64,000 nucleotides of DNA, taken from NCBI GenBank assembly GCA_007026445.1, contig VDMD01000004.1:310001-374000 (forward strand). The letters are read 5' to 3'. Position numbers and translations under genes: made by a program. How positions within the stretch are numbered: the stretch's first letter is position 1; the number at the start of each line of letters is the position of its first letter. The stretch comes from Schizophyllum amplum. Its lineage: Eukaryota > Basidiomycota > Agaricomycetes > Agaricales > Schizophyllaceae. Below, one piece after another: positions 56,974 to 64,000 of this stretch. A model generated the notes under the pieces. The model was not told the origin of the DNA, ran no database searches, and worked only from the letters and a program-made list of their open reading frames with translations.

Positions 56974-59006
56974 ATGGGTCGAATACAACGAAAGGGCAAG
57001 GCTGGAGCCGCCAAAGCCTATGTTACGCGCTCCTCTGCCGTAAAAAAGTTGCAAGTCTCACTCGCAGACTTCCGGCGTCTCTGCATCTTGAAGGGTGAGC
57101 TTCACGTCCCCCGCTTCTTACTAGTACTCACATTCGCAGGTATCTTCCCCCGCGAGCCGCGCAACAAGAAGAAAGCCAACAAGGGCTCATCTGTTCCTAC
57201 ATCCTTTTACTACACCAAAGACATCGCATTCCTTGCCCATGAGCCCGTCCTCAAGAAGTTGCGGGAGCACAAGGCGTTTGCAAAGAAGCTCTCGCGTGCG
57301 CTCGGTAGAGGGGAGTGGACTGATGCGAAGCATCTTGAAGAGAACAAGCCTGTGTACAGGCTGGATCACATCATCAAGGAGAGGTGCGTCGGCGGAGTTC
57401 CCCTCATCCGTCTTCGTGCTCATAACAATACAGATATCCAACATTCGTGGACGCACTCCGCGACATCGACGATGCGCTGTGCATGATCTTCCTCTTCGCA
57501 TCTCTACCATCCGGCGATCGCATCCCCCCATCATTGACAGAAAACTGCTCGCGCCTCGCCGCGGAATGGCAGCTTTATGTTATGCATTCCAAGTGCCTAC
57601 GGAAATCTTTCCTCTCGATCAAGGGCGTCTACTATCAGGCAGAGGTCATGGACCAGACCGTCACATGGCTGGTTCCCTACCAGTTCACGCAGAATGTATG
57701 TGATGGCTACTTCTGGTGTTCATGATCTCGCTAAACCGACCCATAGATGCCGTCCGACGTTGACGTTCGAGTGATGCTCACATTCCTCGAGCTTTACCAG
57801 ACCATGCTTGGCTTTGTGTTCTTCAAGCTCTACACGGACGTCGGCCTTGTCTACCCGCCGCCTCTCGACTTGAAGAAGGACGAGGGCGGCGCAGGCGTTG
57901 GCGCGTACAGCTTGCAAGATGCGGCGAAGCAGCCTGTGGCATCCACCAAGCCCAAGACGAAGGAGGTCGAGGTCAACGGCCACAAGGTATCCAGCAAAGA
58001 TGTCCGCCAGGCCATCAAGAGCGTTGCATCTGCCGCCGACGCCGACGTCGACATGTCATCCGCCGAGCCCCTTGCCCCCACTGCCGATGATGACGACGAG
58101 GAGTTCGTCCCGCATCCCTCTACTAAGGATGCCTCCACCGCCGCCGCCCTCCCTACCCTCAAATCCATCTCTGCCCTCCCACCGTCCATCTCCACCACTC
58201 TCTTCGCCCCGTACACTTTCTACCTCTCCCGTGAAACCTCCCGCCCTATTTTCGAGTTCCTCATCCGCTCCTTCGGCGGGCGCGTTGGCTGGCCCGCAAC
58301 GTCTGGGTCCGGGTCACCCGTCGAGGAAGACGACGACTCGATCACACACGTCATCATCGACCGGCCACTCGTGAAGAAGGCAAACGAGACGCAGGAGGAT
58401 CGGGAGCGGCGTGCAAGGCGGAAATATGTGCAGCCACAGTGGGTGGTCGACTGCATCAATGCAGGCCGCATCTTGCTCGAGGACTCGTACGCGCAAGGTG
58501 CAGTGCTTCCGCCACATCTCAGCCCCTTCGGCGAGTACTACGAGGGCGCGTACGACCCGACGCTGCCGATTGGTACACAGCAGGCGGTCCGAGGAGAGCG
58601 AGGACGAGGACGAGGAGATGGCGGCAGCCGAGGACGACGCGGATGAGGAGCCTGCAGAGGCCACAGCACTCAAAGCCGCCATCACCTCTGCCGACGGCCC
58701 AGAGGCGCTACGTGCGGCCGAGCTTGCAGCAGAGGCAGCCGGCGTTGACTACGGCGCGTTCGAGCAGGAAGTTGCCAAGTCGCAGAAGAAGGCGGCGAAG
58801 AAGGCTTCGGCGAAGCCCGCTGCCGCAGAGGACGCGGAGGCGGACATGAATAAGATGCTGATGAGCAACAAGCAAAGAAGCTATACGAGAAGGTGAAGCA
58901 CAGCCAGAGGAAGCGGGAGGCGGAGAAGACAAAGTTGGAGCAGCGCAAGCGCGATTTGGTCAAGCAAAAGAAGCAGCAGGGCAAGACGAAGGGGGCTACT
59001 TCATAG
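56974..59006 (+). CDS. NOP7: Pescadillo (Nop7/PES1) ribosome biogenesis factor, two one-base frame disruptions
   Basis: Four exons (56974-57094, 57140-57383, 57434-57695, 57747-59006). The N-terminal Pescadillo domain is clear: [56 protein letters not shown]. The BRCT domain begins near residue 355 ([20 protein letters not shown]) and contains SFGGRVGW and [17 protein letters not shown]; an acidic then Lys-rich coiled-coil tail ends [12 protein letters not shown]. With Erb1 and Ytm1 it forms the PeBoW complex that matures 27S pre-rRNA for the 60S subunit in the nucleolus. The frame breaks twice in the tail: near 58584-58588 (one extra G or two bases missing) and at 58874-58876 (one A missing). 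Net length stays in phase, so these look like sequence errors. Confidence 0.93.
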
Positions 59007-59315
59007 GCGTACGGGGTCTGGGGTCGCTTACTGTTCGATGTTGTTTTCACTGTCTCATCACTGCCATTGTCGCATATCTGTACTTGCTCTTGTAGATGGT
59101 TGCTTCGACTTACATATTGAATGGGTGCGACGATCATCACGGTGAACCGAGGTGGGCGATATGTACTCTGCGCGAACGCACTGCGCCATGCGCACCAACT
59201 GCGAATTGAAGAGACTAAACAAACACCCACCCACGACATACAACTCATGGCCCCCACCTGCCCCATGCCCGCTCACCCGTCCCCCGCTCCCATTCCCACA
59301 CGCACCACCACCCAC
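59007..59315. other. Short intergenic region between convergent genes
   Basis: 3' flanks of Pescadillo and NUP53. No feature seen. Confidence 0.6.
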
Positions 59316-60745
59316 CTACCACCCAAACAGCATATCCGACACCTGCGCCACCACACCCTTGTTGGGCGACGTCTGCGCCGCTGGTGTACCGGCCCCTGAC
59401 GCGCCCCACGGCTTGGTCGCCGCAACAGGCGTCGCAGGCGCCGCTGCCGCCGGGTTGTTCTTCTTGAACACCGACGCCGACGAGCCCAGCTTGATGGGCG
59501 TGCCGAAGGCGGGCAGGTTGGAGTTAGGCGTGAAGCCAGCGTTCGCGCTACCGAAGTTCGAGTTGTGAAAGTTCGGGTTGGGCGTGCCGGGCGCGACGAG
59601 CGGGCGGTCGACCTCCATACCAGTGGAGGCGGGCGGGGAAGACCCGGTGGGGCTGCCGACAAAGCCGCTGGATTGCAGGAGCGCGGGGCCGAGCTGGGCT
59701 TGCGCTACGGCGGGATCCTGAAGATGCAAGGGAACTGAGCGATGAGAGGCGGGAAAGGGAGCAGGCAAGGAGAGGGAGCATGAGAGTATAGCACGACGAG
59801 GGCTGTGTGGCAAAGTAAATATGAGAGATACTCACCGCCCAAATCGCCCCGACCATCCAGTTGCCGAGCACTTCGCCGTTTTTGCGTACTGCACGCAGCG
59901 CGTCTGTCGGGTTCCGGTACCCAATACGGAAACAGTTCGCCACATCGGTGCGCTCGGGCTCTGTCGCGTCACCGAGAGATTGAAAGTACTCTGCTGTGGT
60001 GATAAACTCGTCGGGCGGGAAGCCGAAGACGAGGACAAAAAGAGCGGAGGTAGATGGGGGAGGTTGAGGTTGCGCGGGACGAGGGGTGCGTCGCTGTGGT
60101 ATGTCGAAGCCAAAGGCGGAGCTCTGGGTAGAAGGTCAGCACACGCACAGTGCAAGGTGGATTGAGGACGCACGCGAGGTTGAAACTGGGGAGGCGTGGG
60201 TTCTACATGCATCTGGTTAGGAAGATCGTTTATGGAGGCAGTCGGTGGGGCATCTTCGTCTGCGATCGGCTGCCTTGACCTGAAGGACAGCGTTAGAATA
60301 CAGAATGCAAGAGTTTTTAGCACGCACCTCGAGCTTTGGAACATAGACTCCATGCCGAATTCCGAGTTGGACCCGCGCGTCAATACATGGCTCATTTTTG
60401 CCTTGGTCTGAATCATGGGTGGCTCATCGGAGCGAGGACTCCCTTGTGGTGGGTTCTGCGCGAGCAAGTTAGGACGTGCGGGCAGTCTCATGTCTCAATG
60501 AATTACACTGGGTTGGGAGGACTGACAGCAGTGTAAGCGCACAGGGGCTTTTGTGTCACATAAGCACTCACGATGAGATATCCAGTCTGGTACTGGCTGC
60601 GTGACTGAGTAAGGGAGTCGTTCAAAGGAGGCGCGTTTGCAGGAGCGGCCTGGCTGCTGCCACCCCAGGCCATGAAGTTGGACTGCGAGTGATGATTGCT
60701 CGTAGAGCTGAAAAGACCCGGCTGTTGAAATCCTGAGCTCTGCAT
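59316..60745 (-). CDS. NUP53: Nucleoporin Nup53/Nup35 family
   Basis: Five exons (60745-60572, 60455-60328, 60279-60174, 60123-59836, 59717-59316) give 365 residues. A Ser/Gln-rich N-terminus (SSGFQQPGLFSS) is followed by the Nup35-type RRM: TSALFVLVFGFPPDEFITTA, CFRIGYRNPTDALRAVRKNG, and LGNWMVGAIWA. The C-terminus VVAQVSDMLFGW is the amphipathic membrane-binding helix typical of the family, which bends into the nuclear envelope. Nup53 joins Nup93/Nic96 and Nup155-type nucleoporins in the inner ring of the pore. The RRM here acts in dimerisation, not RNA binding. Intron phases agree at every junction. Confidence 0.9.
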
Positions 60746-61673
60746 TATTCGTGAAGGGTGTAGGGGACGGAGGCAAGCAGGGTCGAGCGCAGAGTTGAGC
60801 GCGTCGGCTACAAACGGATATTTGTGGCGCACGTGTACGGTCATCAACTTCGCCGCGCTAAGACCGTGTGTGCAACTCCATTCCCCTGCCAGCGAGGCGC
60901 AGATAAATCCTCTAAGATCTTCCCTAAGGCCCTGTATCTACTGTGGATCCACTGTATTTTTGTGCGGCGCCGTGGGTTCGTCCACTTTGTGAAGGGACGC
61001 GCCCGATCGCGTATCCCGCGCGCATCGACGCGTCTCGGCATCCACGTGAGCCTCATCCACCCATGATTCGCCGCACCCGTCCGCAAGCCGCACAAAAGTC
61101 CCGGCGGCACCAAAGGCAGGCGTGCGCCCATCGTTGTCGGACGGGATGCACATACGGTGGCAGCCTGGCGCTGAGACTTAGAGACGATAGCCAGAAATGC
61201 AGTCGCGTCTGATGCGGAACTGAAGCGAAATCATTACCTAAGTCTCGGTCTCTTCAGACGCGGAAGCACCGCAGGGGGACCAAGGGCGCCGCCATGGAAA
61301 AGACCAGCTGGCGCGCCCCGGGGCCACGATAATAAGACAACAATAACATGGAAAGTCGCGCAGACCCGAGCAGGACAAGGCTGAGATTTTGGGACGCGAG
61401 CTGGACGGGCTGAGCGCGAGGCTTTCGGCGGCACCAGGACACTGCCGCTTTGGCTACTCCCCGGCTGCCAAAACCTGGGCGTTCCTTTTTTCGGGCCATC
61501 ATATCCCCGTGCTCTCCTTTCCTCTCACCACCGTCGCCGTCGTTGTCGCTCTCCTCGACGTCCTCGACGACGCACATACCCCTCCTCGTCCCCTACCCCA
61601 GCACCGCACCAGCTGCCCCGCCAGCGCAGTCCGCACGCAGATCAGCCCCCCGCCCCCCGCGGACTGCCAGCAA
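60746..61673. other. Intergenic region between divergent NUP53 and ITC1-like genes
   Basis: Contains both 5' regions. The frame of the ITC1-like gene stays open upstream to about 61389, but the added sequence is not conserved-looking, so I treat it as leader. Nothing else seen. Confidence 0.55.
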
Positions 61674-64000
61674 ATGCCTACCTGCCGTCGCAAGCGGGTG
61701 CTCCTCACCCAGCCCTCGGCCGCCCTCCTCAAGGCCGTCCAGGCAGAACCGGACAAGCCAGTCTTCTTCCTCAAGCAGACGGGCGAGATATTCGAGACAT
61801 ACGAGTGCGTGTTCATCCCGCATATCGGCAGCAGTGATTCATGCTCCTTCAGGGCCTATGCAGCACGCATGTCCTTCTACCGTCTCAAGCAGTTCCAGTG
61901 CGAAGTGACTGGCAAGAGCGGGCTCGACTACTTCCAAGCTGTGGAAAGCGAACGCCAAGAGGCGCGCACCCTACACGCACGCTTCTCGGCGCCTCTCAAG
62001 CCTGCTGTCCTCAAGGCCGTCCAGTGGCGTGAGTGATCCCGCGCGTCGGACCCGCCATTTACTGACCGTCTCACGCAAATTCCAGAGGTCATGGGCCGCC
62101 TGGACCACCTTGTTGAAGCCGTGTTTGATAGATTCAAGGATCGATACTTCAAAGACGAACGTACGCATATTCATCGTGTGTTGCGCTCTACCACTTACCA
62201 TATCTTCAGGCATCCTGGTCGACATCTCTGGCGTCAAGTCCGTCTCCCTTATGTGTTACACTTGCTCGCTTCCCTTGCTGATCAACCACGTCAGATACCA
62301 CGCCAAAATCGAAAAGGTCTTCCCACCCAAGTACAGCAGCAATGTGGAGGCGCGAGATCATCTCGGCAAGGCCGATGCGTCCTCCTCGACCTTGGAAGAG
62401 GAAGGGCCTCCGCATCTGATTGGCGGCGACCTGAGTATTCCTGTAAACCAGACACTGGCCAAGGACGACCCTTGCTCCTACTTCTACTGGGTCACCCTAC
62501 TCGAGCTGGAGAGGGACCCGAACAGTCGGAGAGCGAAGGCTCCTCCCCCGCCCAAGGACGACCAGATGCTCGGCAGCGTCATGGAGGTACAGTGTGGCAT
62601 GATGAGGTACAACTCGTCTGCGCCGATGATACAAATAGCTAATCAAATGTACAGTCGCGATCGTCTGTCGTTCTCGAAGTCCATCCTTCGGCGGTTCATC
62701 CGCGATTGCGTCGACCGCGACCCGGCTGTCGCGTCGCCCTGGGTAGTCAAACCTGCCATCGCAGCGCACTACGGTGTCAGCTCCAACATGCCTGAGGAGA
62801 CTCGGCAAGGTGTGAACGCTGCAAAAAAGGGCGAGATGGACAAACGCAAGAAGAACTGGGAAGACAAGGAAGGACCGCCTGCGAAGAAACAAAAGAAGAT
62901 GACGGCCGCGCAAGAGGAGAAGGGTAAGTCCTATGCCAACGACCCCAATGTCGCTCATGTCGTGACGCAGCCCGTGTAGCTGCCTCTCTTGCACAAAAGA
63001 AGGAACGGGAGAAAGCGGAGGCGCAGAAAGCGAAGGAGGAAGCGGAGCGACTGGCAGTTGAGAAGAAAAAGAAGAAGCCGATCCGTTACCCCACCGAAGA
63101 TCTCGACGTCCGCCTGGCCGATAAAGATAAGAACGCGGGTATGCGGTTAGACCGACCGCTGGCCTCTCGGCAAGCGCTGCCGTTCAACGAGTCTCCCGGC
63201 ACCTTCGAGTCCTTCCTACTCGCTTGGAACTTCATCAACGGTCATGGGTAAGTCATTTCCTACCGCCAGTCCGACGTCGCTTACCCGATCTGTGCAGTCA
63301 AGCGCTGCGTATATCTTCCTTCACCCTGGACGAGTTTGAGCATGCCTTGGAGCACAATGAGCCTGATGAGCCGTGCCCTTTGCTGGCGGAGGTGCACTTC
63401 AGCTTGCTTGACAACCTGCGCACGGTACCTTTCCATCGCCACAGCGCGCTGCTCTCGTTACTTCAGTTGAAGGACCAGTACGAGGCCCGAGACGCGGACG
63501 ATAGCCTGTGGGGAATATCTATGCAGTCGCTCATCAACGCTATGGCAGAAGTGGGCAGCAATTGGGAGCGTGTACCCGCCCGGGTCAGCAAGGGACGCGA
63601 GGGCTGGGAGAGCGCTCTTGTGGGCTGTCTCAAAGACGTGAGTGTCATGCTCGGTTCCGTACTTGTGTGTGCTGATGATGTGTTCAGCATGCGTCGTTGC
63701 AAAACTTCCCTCGTCTACGGGAAGTCTTGACGCGGCTGCTCTTTGATGAGGCGGGCAACCAGACGGAGCCGGATCTGACCTATCCCTACTTGCCCGCGGA
63801 GGACCGTATCGCCATCCTAGCGTTCATGTGCGACGTCGCGATATCGAGCAAGGGCGTGCACCAGCACATGGAGCAATGCGAGGAGCAGCTTACGGCTTTG
63901 AGGAAGGAGAAGATCGAAGTCAACCGGCAGAAAAAGCAGTAGTAAGCACCACTCAGACCTTCGTATTGAAATTATGCTCACCTTCCATAGTATCGAGGAC
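61674..64000 (+). CDS. ITC1: Itc1/Acf1-type ISWI chromatin remodelling subunit, 5' part (WAC-DDT)
   Basis: Continues beyond the window. Visible exons: 61674-61804, 61853-62028, 62086-62160, 62210-62237, 62295-62606, 62655-62923, 62971-63247, 63298-63637, 63688-63941 and 63991-64000, all in phase. The N-terminus (RRKRVLLTQPSAALL, FFLKQTGEIFETYEAYAARM, FQCEVTGKSGLDYFQA) is the WAC DNA-binding domain of the WSTF/Acf1/Itc1 group. A Lys-rich coiled coil follows, then the DDT domain (NESPGTFESFLLAWNFINGH, ISSFTLDEFEHAL) that contacts ISWI, and the start of a WHIM-type region (LPAEDRIAILAFMCDVAIS). Such subunits direct ISWI ATPases to space nucleosomes. Itc1 of the yeast Isw2 complex is the best match in layout; bromodomain or PHD finger, if any, would lie outside. 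Confidence 0.9.

Noticed and set aside
58560..58646. Alternative Arg/Gly-rich C-terminus of Pescadillo
   Set aside because: The RGERGRGRG tail is the frame-shifted reading of an acidic [10 protein letters not shown] stretch that is conserved in the family.

Overview
This window is nuclear DNA of a filamentous basidiomycete, most likely a wood- or litter-inhabiting Agaricomycete. The signs are GC-rich coding sequence, densely packed genes cut by many 45-90 bp GT-AG introns (including micro-exons), a secreted protein ending in a fungal cellulose-binding domain (CBM1), and an RNAi-type RNA-dependent RNA polymerase. I assembled exons by hand from reading frames, splice sites and conserved motifs, and checked phases across every junction. 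Product names come from motif recognition, not database searches.

Layout: 1-8630 holds the 3' part of a Rap1-like telomere protein, a tubulin-tyrosine-ligase-family gene on the minus strand, cysteinyl-tRNA synthetase, MMM1 and RPB8. 9177-14900 (minus) holds two fungal-type proteins of unknown role: one with four copies of a short basic/FG motif, one a multi-pass membrane protein. 16930-26763 holds a Sec7-PH Arf exchange factor, a prenylcysteine lyase-like gene and a secreted DUF1996-WSC-CBM1 protein. 27229-29661 is a divergent pair of unrecognised genes. 30367-39361 holds an ammonium transporter (minus), tyrosyl-DNA phosphodiesterase and a Gfo/Idh/MocA oxidoreductase. 41927-43412 is a G1-type cyclin. 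43413-47639 is a 4.2 kb gene-poor stretch with many short tandem repeats. 47640-64000 is a dense block: an eIF4E-binding 4E-T-like protein, an LYR-motif protein, RdRP, SmD2, Pescadillo, Nup53 and the 5' part of an Itc1/Acf1-type chromatin remodelling subunit that runs off the window.

The genes are mostly independent housekeeping functions (translation, rRNA maturation, splicing, transcription, nuclear pore, DNA repair, telomere, organelle contact). There is no operon logic. Three tight head-to-head pairs (TTL/CysRS, 4E-T/LYRM, SmD2/Pescadillo) probably share bidirectional promoters. No transposon with recognisable protein, tRNA, rRNA or CRISPR was found. A recurring oddity is single-base frameshifts, mostly in or next to homopolymer runs, inside otherwise well-conserved genes. 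This points to consensus errors in the underlying sequence, although the prenylcysteine lyase-like gene carries enough of them that decay is also possible. The most interesting biological leads are an SQ/TQ cluster in the Rap1-like protein, the FG-motif repeat protein, and the Glu-type pore of the ammonium transporter.
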